From Halorubrum halodurans (GTDB taxonomy: Archaea > Halobacteriota > Halobacteria > Halobacteriales > Haloferacaceae), in contig NZ_NHPJ01000079.1 of assembly GCF_002252985.1 (NCBI RefSeq), positions 1-64,000 on the forward strand: a stretch of DNA of 64,000 nt, written 5' to 3'. Both the position numbers and the translations under genes were made by a program. The first letter of the stretch is position 1; each line of letters begins with the position of its first letter. This document shows positions 25,030-33,408 of this stretch, piece after piece. The notes under the pieces were generated by a model that was not told where the DNA came from, ran no database searches, and saw nothing but the letters and a program-made list of their open reading frames with translations.

Positions 25030-26390
25030 TGGACAGGGACACTGCGGAGCCGGACGCCGGCGGTCTGCCGGGTCCGAACGCCGAGAAATGGGTGGAACGC
25101 TACGGCGAGCACGCCGCGCCCAGCGAGTACTCCCACGAGTTCGTCTGGGACGTCACCCGCGAGGCCGACGGCCCCTTCGTCACCGACGTCGACGGCAACG
25201 TCCTGATGGACTTCACGTGCCACATCGGGGCCGCGCCGCTCGGCTACAACAACGAGAAGGTGCTCGGCACGCTCCGGGAGTTCGACCTCGTCGAGCCGAT
25301 GAAGATCGCGGGCCAGGACATGTACTTCGGCTCCGGACCGGACCCCGACGACGCCCCCTTCCCCGGATCGGCCCAGCTGATGGAGCGGCTCACGGAGGTC
25401 TCCGCGACGTTCGGGCTCGACACCGTCTTCCTCTCGAACTCCGGGGCGGAGGCGATCGAGAACGCGATGAAGGTCGCCCACGACCACAAGCCGGCCGCGA
25501 AGTACGGCTTCGCGTTCGGCGGGAGCTTCCACGGCCGGACCCTCGGAACGCTCTCTCTCACCAACTCCAAGGACGTCTACACCCGCCACTACCCGGAGGT
25601 CGCCGGGATCGAGACGGTGCCGTTCTGCGCGGATCGCGAGTGTACCGCCGAGACGTGCGACTGCGGCTTCTTCGCCGGCGGCGGCTCCCAGTTGCGGAAC
25701 GCGCTCGCGCCGGAGGGCGGCCACGTCGACCCCGCGGAGGTCGCGTTCGTCGTCCTCGAGCCGATCCAGGGCGTCGGCGGCTACCGCTTCCCGAGCGAGC
25801 CGTTCATGGCGGAGGTCGGCGCGGTGACCGACGAGTACGACATCCCCCTGATCGTCGACGAGATCCAGTCCGGCGTCGGCCGCACCGGAGAGTTCTGGGC
25901 GTCGGAGCACTACGACCTCGAACCCGACGTGATCGGGGCGGCGAAGGCGCTCCGGGTCGGCGCGACCGTCGGCCGCTCGGAGCTGTTCCCCGACGAGAAG
26001 AACCGGCTCGGCTCCACGTTCGGCGGCGGCGACCTCCTCGGGTCGATGATGGGCGCGCTCACGATCGAGGCGATCGAGGAGCACGACCTGCTCGCGAACG
26101 CGCGGACGCGCGGCCGGCAGGCGAAGGAACTGCTCGCGGACGATGCGGGCGACCACGTGGTCGACGTGCGCGGGAAGGGGCTCATGCTCGCCGTCGAGTT
26201 CGACACGCCGAAACGCCGCGGCGAGGTCGTCAGGGAGGCGCTGGAGCGCGGCCTCCTCACGCTCGGCTGCGGCAAGAAGACGATCCGGCTTCTCCCCCCG
26301 CTCGACTCGACGGAACGCGAGATCGACCTGGGGATCTCGATCTTCCTCGACGCGGTCGCGGCCGCGGGACCGACGCCGACGACCGCCTGA
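25029..26390 (+). CDS. Class III aminotransferase, probable diaminobutyrate transaminase
   Basis: A 453-residue fold type I PLP enzyme. FLSNSGAEAIENAMKVA and FHGRTLGTLSLT bind phosphate and ring, IVDEIQSGVGRTG holds the PLP aspartate, and Lys306 (GAAKALRVG) is the cofactor lysine. In ectoine degradation this step (DoeD) converts L-2,4-diaminobutyrate to aspartate semialdehyde; I assign that role from its place beside doeA and a deacetylase gene and from the shared operator. An unusual insert near residue 200 has five cysteines (FCADRECTAETCDCGFF), possibly a metal site. Confidence 0.85.
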   Translation: MDRDTAEPDAGGLPGPNAEKWVERYGEHAAPSEYSHEFVWDVTREADGPFVTDVDGNVLMDFTCHIGAAPLGYNNEKVLGTLREFDLVEPMKIAGQDMYFGSGPDPDDAPFPGSAQLMERLTEVSATFGLDTVFLSNSGAEAIENAMKVAHDHKPAAKYGFAFGGSFHGRTLGTLSLTNSKDVYTRHYPEVAGIETVPFCADRECTAETCDCGFFAGGGSQLRNALAPEGGHVDPAEVAFVVLEPIQGVGGYRFPSEPFMAEVGAVTDEYDIPLIVDEIQSGVGRTGEFWASEHYDLEPDVIGAAKALRVGATVGRSELFPDEKNRLGSTFGGGDLLGSMMGALTIEAIEEHDLLANARTRGRQAKELLADDAGDHVVDVRGKGLMLAVEFDTPKRRGEVVREALERGLLTLGCGKKTIRLLPPLDSTEREIDLGISIFLDAVAAAGPTPTTA

Positions 26391-26444
26391 GACGGCGGGT
26401 TCGGTCGAACCGGTCGGGGGCGTTCGGACCGTTCGGAAACGAGA

Positions 26445-27677
26445 CTACCCCTCGAGCGACCGCGACGCCACCGCGACGCCGTCGAGGTCGGCGAGCGCGT
26501 CGAGCGTCCCGCGGAGGTGATCGGGGCCGCTGCCCTCGATCCGCACGGTCACGGGGACTCGGTTCGGGTCATCGTCCGCGCGTCGCTTCCCCCGCTCGAG
26601 CCCGTCGAGCTCCGCCCCGCGGTCCGCGACCGCGTCGGTGAGATCGCCGAGCGCGCGCGGCCAGCCGTCGACGAGGAGGCGGGCCTCGGTGTAGCGGCCG
26701 AGCTCGGCGAGGCCGGTCCGGGTCAGCTCCGCGTGGTCGGTGAGGTTCACGTTGCCACCGGAGACGACCGCCGCGACGTGTTCGCCCGTCACGTCGAGGT
26801 CGTCGGAGCAGAGCGCGGCGACCGGCGCGGCCCCCGCGGCCTCCGCGACCGTCTTCGCCCGCTCGGCGAGCAAGGTGACGGCGACGGACAGCTCCCGGTC
26901 GGTGACGGCGACGACCTCGTCGACCCGCTCGCGGACGACCCGCCACGTCGTCTCGAGCATCCGGGTGTCGGCGATACCCTCGGCGACCGTGTCCACGTCC
27001 GAGAGCTCGACGAGCTCGTCCCGCTCGATCGAGGGCTTTGCGTGGAGCGCGCCCTCCGGCTGGACGCCCACGACGCGGACGTCGTCGTCGGCCGCGAGCA
27101 GGGCGGTCGCGACCCCGGATATCAGCCCGCCGCCGCCGATGGCGACACAGACCGTGTCGATCTCGGGGTACTGCTCGCGGAGTTCGAGCCCGACGGTCCC
27201 CTGGCCGGCGATCACCGCCTCGTCGTCGAACGGGTGGACGAAGGTCCGGCCGGTCGCCTCCGCGCGCTCGAGCGCGTGCTCGTAGGCCCGCTCGTAGATG
27301 TCCCCCTCGACGACGACGGTCGCGCCGTACCCCCGCGTGGCCTCGATCTTCGAGGCGGGCGTCACCTCGGGGACGACGATCTCCGCGTCGATCCCGAGCA
27401 GCTCGCCCGCGAGCGCGACTCCCTGCGCGTGGTTGCCCGCGCTCGCCGCGATGACGCCGGCGTCGCGCTCGGCGGGCGAGAGCCGGGCCATCGCGTTGTA
27501 CGCCCCGCGGATCTTGAACGAGCCGGTCCGCTGGTGGTTCTCGAGTTTGAGCCCGACCGAGGCCGCGCCGCTCCGCTCGGCGAACGTTCGCGACCGGTCG
27601 AGCGGGGTCCGGTGGGCGACGCCGTCGAGGCGCTCGCGGGCCGCCTCCACGTCCCCGATCGAGACCGGAGCCGTCAT
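26445..27677 (-). CDS. Threonine dehydratase-like PLP enzyme (EutB-like by context)
   Basis: A 410-residue fold type II enzyme. Lys55 (RTGSFKIRGAYNAM) carries PLP, ASAGNHAQGVA is the Asn loop, and the phosphate loop is GGGGLISG; the C-terminal 80 residues look like an ACT-type regulatory domain, as in catabolic threonine ammonia-lyases. In bacterial hydroxyectoine clusters a homologue, EutB, is implicated in turning hydroxyectoine into ectoine. Its ATG overlaps the stop of the deacetylase gene (ATGA), so it belongs to that operon, which favours the EutB reading. A plain threonine dehydratase remains possible. Confidence 0.85.
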   Translation of the reverse strand: MTAPVSIGDVEAARERLDGVAHRTPLDRSRTFAERSGAASVGLKLENHQRTGSFKIRGAYNAMARLSPAERDAGVIAASAGNHAQGVALAGELLGIDAEIVVPEVTPASKIEATRGYGATVVVEGDIYERAYEHALERAEATGRTFVHPFDDEAVIAGQGTVGLELREQYPEIDTVCVAIGGGGLISGVATALLAADDDVRVVGVQPEGALHAKPSIERDELVELSDVDTVAEGIADTRMLETTWRVVRERVDEVVAVTDRELSVAVTLLAERAKTVAEAAGAAPVAALCSDDLDVTGEHVAAVVSGGNVNLTDHAELTRTGLAELGRYTEARLLVDGWPRALGDLTDAVADRGAELDGLERGKRRADDDPNRVPVTVRIEGSGPDHLRGTLDALADLDGVAVASRSLEG

Positions 27678-29053
27678 CGATCGGCGTCGGCCCCCGTCGA
27701 ACCGCCGTCCGTCGCCGAAGGATCCCTATCGGTCGAAACGCCGCCGTCCGTCGCCGGGACGTCGCCGTCGGCCGAAACGTCGCCGCCTTCGACGCCGAGG
27801 ATCGCCTCCGTCAACACCCCGACGCCGATCGGCAGGCTCTCCTCGTCGACGTCGAACGTCGGGGAGTGATGGCCGGTGGGGTGGTCGGTGCCGACGATCA
27901 TGTACGTCGCGAGCCCGCCGTTCGACTGGACGCGGTCCATCAGGTACGTGGCGTCCTCGCTCGCGCCGAAGTCCGCGACCGGCAGCACCTCGGTCACGCC
28001 CTCGATCCCCTCGGCGACGGAGGCGACGTGGTCGGCGAGTTCGGGGTCGCTGTCCGCCCGCGGGCACTCGGTCGTGACCTCGAACTCGAGCTCGCAGCCG
28101 TGCGACTCCGCAGCCCCGCGGAACGCCCGCTTCAGCCTGGATTTCCCGTACTCCTTGAGCGCCGTCGTCTCGCCGCGGGCCTCCGCCTCGACGCGCGCGC
28201 GGTCGGCGATCACGTTGCTCGCGCTCCCCGCCTCCGCGTAGCCCACGTTCACACGAGTCATGCCCTCGCTGTGTCTGGGAATCCCGTACGCGTTCGAGAT
28301 GGCGGTGCCGAGCGCCTGCATCGCGTTGTCGCCCTCCTCCGGGGACTTGCCGGCGTGCGCCGAGGTGCCGTGGAAGGTCGCCTCGACGTGGGCGATCGCG
28401 AGCGCCCGTTCGATCCCGGCGACGACGCGACCGGTGGGGTGGCCGAGCCCGACGTGGACCGCGAACAGGTAGTCGATCCCCTCGATGAACCGGCTCTCCG
28501 CCATCGGGTGGCCGCCGCCGCCGAGCTCCTCGGCGGGCTGGAAGAAGACGACGAACCGCCCGGCGAAGTCGCTCTCGGCCACCGCCTCCAGCGTCGCGAG
28601 CCCCATGGTCATGTGGGCGTCGTGGCCGCAGGCGTGCATCACGCCGTCCGTCTCCGACCGGAAGCCCTCGGCGACCGGGACGTGGTCGTCGTCGGTCGAC
28701 TCCTCGATGAACAGGCCGTCGATGTCGACCCGGAGCCCGACGGTCGGCCCCTCGCCGCGCTCGAGGACGGCCACGCAGCCGGTGACGCCCCCCGCGGTCC
28801 GTTCGAGCACGTCCTCTCGCGCGCCGCGGTCGCGGGCGCGCTCGACCCACTCGTCGTAGGCGTCCTCCTCGAGGACGCCCATCCGGTCGTCGGGGTCGTA
28901 CGCCTCGCGGCCGACCGCGAGCTCGTCGACGCCGATCCGCTCTATCTCCTCGACCAGCCGGCTCGTCGTGTAGAACTCGCGCCAGCCGGGCTCGGGGTGT
29001 TCGTGGAGTTCTCGGCGCGTCTCGACGAGCCGCTCCGCCACGGGTCGTGTCAT
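27674..29053 (-). CDS. M20-family amidohydrolase, probable acetyl-diaminobutyrate deacetylase
   Basis: A 459-residue M20D-type amidohydrolase. Metal ligands lie in MHACGHDAHMT, FFQPAEELGGGG and TGHHSPTF; the dimerisation lid is in the middle (residues 220-330). The last 40 residues are a disordered Asp/Gly/Thr-rich tail. In ectoine breakdown N-acetyl-diaminobutyrate must lose its acetyl group; the textbook DoeB is of the AstE/AspA family, which is missing here, and this enzyme is the natural stand-in. TATA-like CTTAAGTACG 25 bases upstream gives a leaderless transcript. Confidence 0.85.
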   Translation of the reverse strand: MTRPVAERLVETRRELHEHPEPGWREFYTTSRLVEEIERIGVDELAVGREAYDPDDRMGVLEEDAYDEWVERARDRGAREDVLERTAGGVTGCVAVLERGEGPTVGLRVDIDGLFIEESTDDDHVPVAEGFRSETDGVMHACGHDAHMTMGLATLEAVAESDFAGRFVVFFQPAEELGGGGHPMAESRFIEGIDYLFAVHVGLGHPTGRVVAGIERALAIAHVEATFHGTSAHAGKSPEEGDNAMQALGTAISNAYGIPRHSEGMTRVNVGYAEAGSASNVIADRARVEAEARGETTALKEYGKSRLKRAFRGAAESHGCELEFEVTTECPRADSDPELADHVASVAEGIEGVTEVLPVADFGASEDATYLMDRVQSNGGLATYMIVGTDHPTGHHSPTFDVDEESLPIGVGVLTEAILGVEGGDVSADGDVPATDGGVSTDRDPSATDGGSTGADADR

Positions 29054-29085
29054 GTGAGCCCGTGGCGCTCGAACGTACTTAAGCG

Positions 29086-29102
29086 TACACGATGATCGTA
29101 TA
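29086..29102. promoter_or_regulatory. Operator candidate TACAC-N7-GTATA in the divergent spacer
   Basis: TACAC (29086-29090), seven bases, then GTATA (29098-29102), one mismatch from the sites at 23033 and 25013. It lies just upstream of the deacetylase TATA box (29074-29083, minus strand) and between it and the divergent dehydrogenase gene, so it could act on both. Confidence 0.5.
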
Positions 29103-29177
29103 TGAAGACTACAAAAAAGGTAAGTACCGGTCCGGCGAATCCCCGAACATCACCGCCAGCAGGCGGCGAATCCACCA

Positions 29178-30155
29178 ATGAGCGAGCCAGACGTCGTCGT
29201 CCTCCGCGAGGGGACCGAGGGACTGTCGATGGAATCGTACGCCGAGACGCTCCGCGACCGCCTGCCCGACCGCGAGGTCGCGCTGGCGCGGACGCCCGCG
29301 GAGGAGCGCGAGCTCGTCCCGCGGGCGCGGGTCGTCACCGGGATCACGGTCGAGGAGGCGCAGATCGCCGACGCCGACCGCTTGGAGCTGTTCGCGTGTA
29401 CCTTCGCCGGCACCGACCACGTCCCCGTCGAGGCGCTCACGGACCGCGGCGTGGCCGTCACCAACGCCGGCGGGATCCACGCGCCGGGGATCGCGGAGCA
29501 GTCCATCGCCAACATGCTCGTGTTCGCCCGCCGGCTCCACGAGGGGTGGCGGCGCAAGTCGAACGCGGAGTGGCGACACTTCCAGTCGCACGAGTTCGCG
29601 GGCAGCACCGTCACCGTGATCGGGCTCGGCTCCATCGGCCAGCACGTCGTCGAGCGCCTCGAGGGGTTCGACGTGGAGACGATCGGAGTCCGCTACACCC
29701 CCTCGAAGGGCGGCCCGACCGACGAGGTCGTCGGCTTCGAGGAAGACGCCATCCACGACGCGCTCGCCCGCAGCGACTACGTCGTCGTCGCGTGCCCGCT
29801 CAACGACCTCACACGCGGGCTGATCGGCGAGGCGGAGCTGGCGACGCTGCCGCCGCACGCCGTCGTCGTCAACGCCGCCCGCGGCGGGATCGTCGACACC
29901 GACGCCCTGGTGTCCGCGCTCCGCTCCAGCGGGCTCCGCGGGGCCGCCCTCGACGTGACCGATCCCGAGCCGCTGCCCGCGGACCACCCGCTCTGGGACC
30001 TCGAGAACTGCCTGGTCACGCCTCACACCGGCGGCCACACGCCGAAACACTGGGACCGGCTCGCAGACATCGTCGCCGACAACGTCGCCGCGCTCGAGTC
30101 CGGCGGCGACCCCGCCGACCTCCGGAACCTCGTCGCCGCGCCCGACGGGGACTGA
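29178..30155 (+). CDS. D-2-hydroxyacid dehydrogenase
   Basis: A 325-residue protein of the D-isomer-specific 2-hydroxyacid dehydrogenase family. The NAD-binding GLGSIGQHVVERL, and the catalytic Arg (NAARGGIVD), Glu (TDPEPLP) and His (TPHTGGHTP) are all present. It reduces a 2-oxo acid or oxidises a D-2-hydroxy acid. It is divergent from the deacetylase across a shared operator. Its place in ectoine metabolism is not part of the bacterial scheme; it may dispose of a 2-oxo acid formed by the dehydratase-like enzyme. Confidence 0.9.
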   Translation: MSEPDVVVLREGTEGLSMESYAETLRDRLPDREVALARTPAEERELVPRARVVTGITVEEAQIADADRLELFACTFAGTDHVPVEALTDRGVAVTNAGGIHAPGIAEQSIANMLVFARRLHEGWRRKSNAEWRHFQSHEFAGSTVTVIGLGSIGQHVVERLEGFDVETIGVRYTPSKGGPTDEVVGFEEDAIHDALARSDYVVVACPLNDLTRGLIGEAELATLPPHAVVVNAARGGIVDTDALVSALRSSGLRGAALDVTDPEPLPADHPLWDLENCLVTPHTGGHTPKHWDRLADIVADNVAALESGGDPADLRNLVAAPDGD

Positions 30156-30239
30156 GCGATCCGGTCCCGGAAGCGGAGCCGCCGACCGCCGTCCGTCTTT
30201 AATACCTCAGCGAGCGTATGCGTCCCCGGTGTACTATCA

Positions 30240-30776
30240 ATGGTAACCGACCGGTCAACCGCCGGAGACGCCGTCGATGCCGTCGACGCCGTCGTCGAGG
30301 AGCCGACGAACGACCCGCTCGCGGGAGAGGAATCGACGGACGTGGAGGCGACGAGCGGGATCGACGAGACGGGGCCGACCGGATCGGGAACGACCGCCGA
30401 CACGGCGACCGGGACCGGGCTCGAACCCGCCGTCGCGGGCGCGCTCAGCTACCTGCTCGGACCGATCACGGGCGTGTTGTTCTACGTCTCGGAGCCCGAG
30501 GACGCCTTCGTCCGGTTCCACGCCGTCCAGAGCACGCTGGTCTTCGGCGGGCTGTTCGTCGCCTCGATGGTCCTCTCGGTCGTCCTGACGCTGGCGTCGT
30601 TCGTCCCCGGCGTCGGCTGGATCGCGGCCGCGGTACTGGGGATCGGAAGCCTGCTCCTCACGCCGGTCGCGTTCCTCGCGTGGGCGTTCCTGATGTACGA
30701 GGCGTACCAGGGAGAGGAGTACGCGGTGCCGCTCGTGGGCTCGTACGCCCGACGGTACGCGGCCGTCGGCGAGTGA
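30240..30776 (+). CDS. DUF4870-type membrane protein
   Basis: A 178-residue protein: an acidic, Thr/Asp-rich N tail (1-60), then three helices with the DUF4870 phrases ALSYLLGPITGVLFYVSE and VRFHAVQSTLVFGGLFV, ending AYQGEEYAVPLVG. Function unknown in the family. TATA-like CTTTAATACC lies about 40 bases upstream. It may be an unrelated gene within the cluster. Confidence 0.85.
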   Translation: MVTDRSTAGDAVDAVDAVVEEPTNDPLAGEESTDVEATSGIDETGPTGSGTTADTATGTGLEPAVAGALSYLLGPITGVLFYVSEPEDAFVRFHAVQSTLVFGGLFVASMVLSVVLTLASFVPGVGWIAAAVLGIGSLLLTPVAFLAWAFLMYEAYQGEEYAVPLVGSYARRYAAVGE

Positions 30777-30809
30777 GCCGGTCGACCCGACGCCGAGCCC
30801 GGTCCCTCC

Positions 30810-31988
30810 TCACGCCGTGAACAGCCGGCGCGGGAAGTCCGCGAGCGTCTCCGCGCCCGTCGAGGTGACCCGGAACGTCTCGCTGAGCTCGACGCCGAAC
30901 TCGTCCTCCCACAGGCCGGGGATCATGTGGAAGGTCATCCCCTCCTCCATGACGGTCTCGTCGCCGGGGCGGATGCTGGCGGTGTGCTCGCCCCAGTCCG
31001 GCGGGTAGCCGAGCCCCATCGAGTAGCCGATGCGGTCCTCCTTCTCGACGCCGTACTGCGCGATCGTTTCGCGCCACTCGCGCTCGACGCGCTCGCAGGT
31101 GACGCCGGGCTCGACGACGTCGAGCGCGGCCTCGATCCCCTCGACGACGACGTCCGCGGTCTCCTCGATGGCGTCCGGCGGGTCGCCGACGAACGTCGTC
31201 CGCGCGAGCGGCGAGTGGTAGCGGTGGCGACACCCCGACAGCTCGATGAGGACGGGGTCGCCCTCCTCGAACTCGCGGTCGGTCCAGGTGAGATGCGGCG
31301 TCCCCGTGTGGTCGCCGGAGGGCATGAGCGGGACGATCGCGGGGTAGTCGCCGCCGTACTCGTCGGTGCCGCGGACCAGCCGGTCGTAGATCGCGGCGGC
31401 GGCCTCGTACTCCGGGACGCCGGCCTCGATGGCGTCGAGCCCCGCGAGCATCGCCTCCTCGGAGATGCGGGCGGCCTCCTCCATGTAGGCGATCTCTCGG
31501 TCGGACTTGTGTATCCGGAGCCAGTTCACGAGGAGGTCGGCGTCGACGAACTCCGCGTTCGGGAGCTGCGACCGGAGCCGGGTGTACGACTTCGCCGTGA
31601 AGTAGGCGGCGTCCATCTCGAGGCCGATCCGGCCGGCGTCGACCGCCAGGTCCTCGAGCACGTCCGCGAGGAAGTCCATCGGATGGAGGTCGTACGGCGA
31701 GTGGACGTGGTCGTCGCTGTACGCTCGCATGTTCTCCTCAGCGAGCCACGTCGTGGCGCGCGCCCCGTTGCGGTCCATGTCGCGGCCGACCCACACCGGC
31801 TCCGGGTAGTCGCGCGTGACGACGACGGCCTGGTGGACGTAGAAGGACCAGCCGTCGTACCCCGCGAGGTAGTTCATGTTCGCCGGGTCCGCGACGACGA
31901 TCGCGTCGAGGTCGCGCTCGTGGAGGCGCTCCTTGGTTCGTTCGACCCGCGACTCGTACTCCGACCGTGGGAAGACATCGTGTGGCAT
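30810..31988 (-). CDS. doeA: Ectoine hydrolase (M24-fold, creatinase-like)
   Basis: A 392-residue protein of the pita-bread M24 fold. The phrases ANMNYLAGYDGWSFYVHQ, GGDYPAIVPLMPSG and YPPDWGEHTASIRPGD closely match my memory of bacterial DoeA/EutD, which opens the ectoine ring to acetyl-diaminobutyrate. Where M24 metallopeptidases have D-x-G and S-D metal ligands this protein has ELSG and YHSPLART, so the metal site is lost, as in creatinase. Length is normal. It is the anchor for reading the cluster as ectoine catabolism. Its upstream region has two GTGTA half-sites. Confidence 0.88.
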   Translation of the reverse strand: MPHDVFPRSEYESRVERTKERLHERDLDAIVVADPANMNYLAGYDGWSFYVHQAVVVTRDYPEPVWVGRDMDRNGARATTWLAEENMRAYSDDHVHSPYDLHPMDFLADVLEDLAVDAGRIGLEMDAAYFTAKSYTRLRSQLPNAEFVDADLLVNWLRIHKSDREIAYMEEAARISEEAMLAGLDAIEAGVPEYEAAAAIYDRLVRGTDEYGGDYPAIVPLMPSGDHTGTPHLTWTDREFEEGDPVLIELSGCRHRYHSPLARTTFVGDPPDAIEETADVVVEGIEAALDVVEPGVTCERVEREWRETIAQYGVEKEDRIGYSMGLGYPPDWGEHTASIRPGDETVMEEGMTFHMIPGLWEDEFGVELSETFRVTSTGAETLADFPRRLFTA

Positions 31989-32343
31989 GATCCGGGCCCT
32001 GTCGGATGCGTCTCTCGCACGGGTGTAAAATATTTCGTGTATCAGAACTACGGAAACCGTTTACTTCGCGCCGCGGCCGACGCGTGGCGGGCGGTCCGAC
32101 CGCTCGACGCCGGCCGGCGGCGGGGGGCGCGAACCCGCCACGCGGCGGCGAGGGCCCGGCACGGTCCCCACGGCACCCGACGGGGACGGCGGTGCCGCCG
32201 GAAACGTTTTCAGACCGATACTGACATACGAACAACTGGATGTGGTGGAAATCGAGTGCTCGGAGCTCGGGGACGTGGAGCGACGGACGCCACGGTCCGG
32301 GGGACGGCGTGGCGAGACCTGAGTCGGTCAGAGAGCGTGGAGC
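31989..32343. other. Divergent spacer between doeA and the histidine kinase
   Basis: No gene. GTGTA occurs at 32023-32027 and 32037-32041, on either side of AT-rich AAAATATTTC that probably contains the doeA TATA (minus strand). An exact 11-bp inverted repeat, CGCGTGGCGGG (32081-32091) and CCCGCCACGCG (32134-32144), follows and may isolate the two promoters. Confidence 0.5.
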
Positions 32344-33360
32344 ATGACGTCGTGGGAACCGGAGACGTCGGCGGCGTTTCGCGCGCTCACGGAGTACTCC
32401 ACGGACCTCGTCTCGGTCCTGGACGAGTCGGGGACGATCCTCTACCAGAGCCCGTCCGCCGAGCGCGTCCTCGGGGAGGAGTCGGACGAGCGAGTCGGGA
32501 CCAACGCCTTCGAGTACGTCCACCCGGACGACCGCGGGCGGATCGCGGAGACGTTCGGAGAGATGGTCCGGAGCCCAGGCACGGTCACGGAGCGCGTCGA
32601 GTACCGGTTCGAACACGGCGACGGCTCCTGGATATGGATCGAGTCCATCGCCAGCAACCGGACCGACACGACGATCGACGGCTACGTCGTCAACTCGCGG
32701 GACGTCACCGAGCGGAAGGAGAAACAGCAGCGCCTGGAGCGGCAAAACGAGCGCCTGGAGGAGTTCACGAGCATCGTCTCTCACGACCTTCGCAACCCCC
32801 TGAACGTCGCCCAGGGACGGGTGGAGCTGGTTCGGGAGACGTGTGACAGCGAGCACGTCGACCCCCTCGACCGGGCCCTCGATCGGATCGACGACCTCGT
32901 CGACGACCTCCTGACGCTGGCCCGTCGAGGCGAGCCCATAGGCGAGACGGAGCCGGTCGATCTCGCGGAGCTGTCCGAGCAGTGCTGGCGGACCGTCGAG
33001 ACGGCCGACTCGACGATCCGGCCGTCCATCGATCGGACGATCCGGGCCGACCGGAGCCGCCTCAGACAGCTGCTGGAGAACCTGATCCGGAACGCGGTCG
33101 AGCACGGCGGCACGGACGTGACGCTCGTCGTCGGCGAGTTGGACGAGGGGTTCTACGTCGAGGACACCGGGCCCGGCATCCCCGAGGACGAGGGCGACGA
33201 GATCTTCGAGGCCGGCTACTCGACCGCGGACGACGGGACCGGCTTCGGACTGTCGATCGTCAAGGAGGTGGCCGACGCCCACGGCTGGACCGTCCGCGTG
33301 ACCGACGGCTCGGCTGGCGGGACGCGGTTCGAGGTCACCGGGGTCCAGTTCGCCCGATGA
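32344..33360 (+). CDS. PAS-domain sensor histidine kinase
   Basis: A 338-residue protein: PAS domain (residues 10-125: TEYSTDLVSVLDESGTILY, YVHPDDRGR, VVNSRDVTERK), short coiled coil, then the HisKA box with His147 (FTSIVSHDLRNPLNVAQGRV) and an HATPase domain (ENLIRNAVEHGG, VEDTGPGIPEDE, GFGLSIVKEVADAHG). No membrane segment, so it senses a cytoplasmic signal or a small ligand. No response regulator is adjacent, as is common in haloarchaea. Confidence 0.92.
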   Translation: MTSWEPETSAAFRALTEYSTDLVSVLDESGTILYQSPSAERVLGEESDERVGTNAFEYVHPDDRGRIAETFGEMVRSPGTVTERVEYRFEHGDGSWIWIESIASNRTDTTIDGYVVNSRDVTERKEKQQRLERQNERLEEFTSIVSHDLRNPLNVAQGRVELVRETCDSEHVDPLDRALDRIDDLVDDLLTLARRGEPIGETEPVDLAELSEQCWRTVETADSTIRPSIDRTIRADRSRLRQLLENLIRNAVEHGGTDVTLVVGELDEGFYVEDTGPGIPEDEGDEIFEAGYSTADDGTGFGLSIVKEVADAHGWTVRVTDGSAGGTRFEVTGVQFAR

Positions 33361-33408
33361 CCCCGCCGCGGGGACCGGCTCGCCCCGGCTCGGCCCGGCG
33401 GGCCCGTC

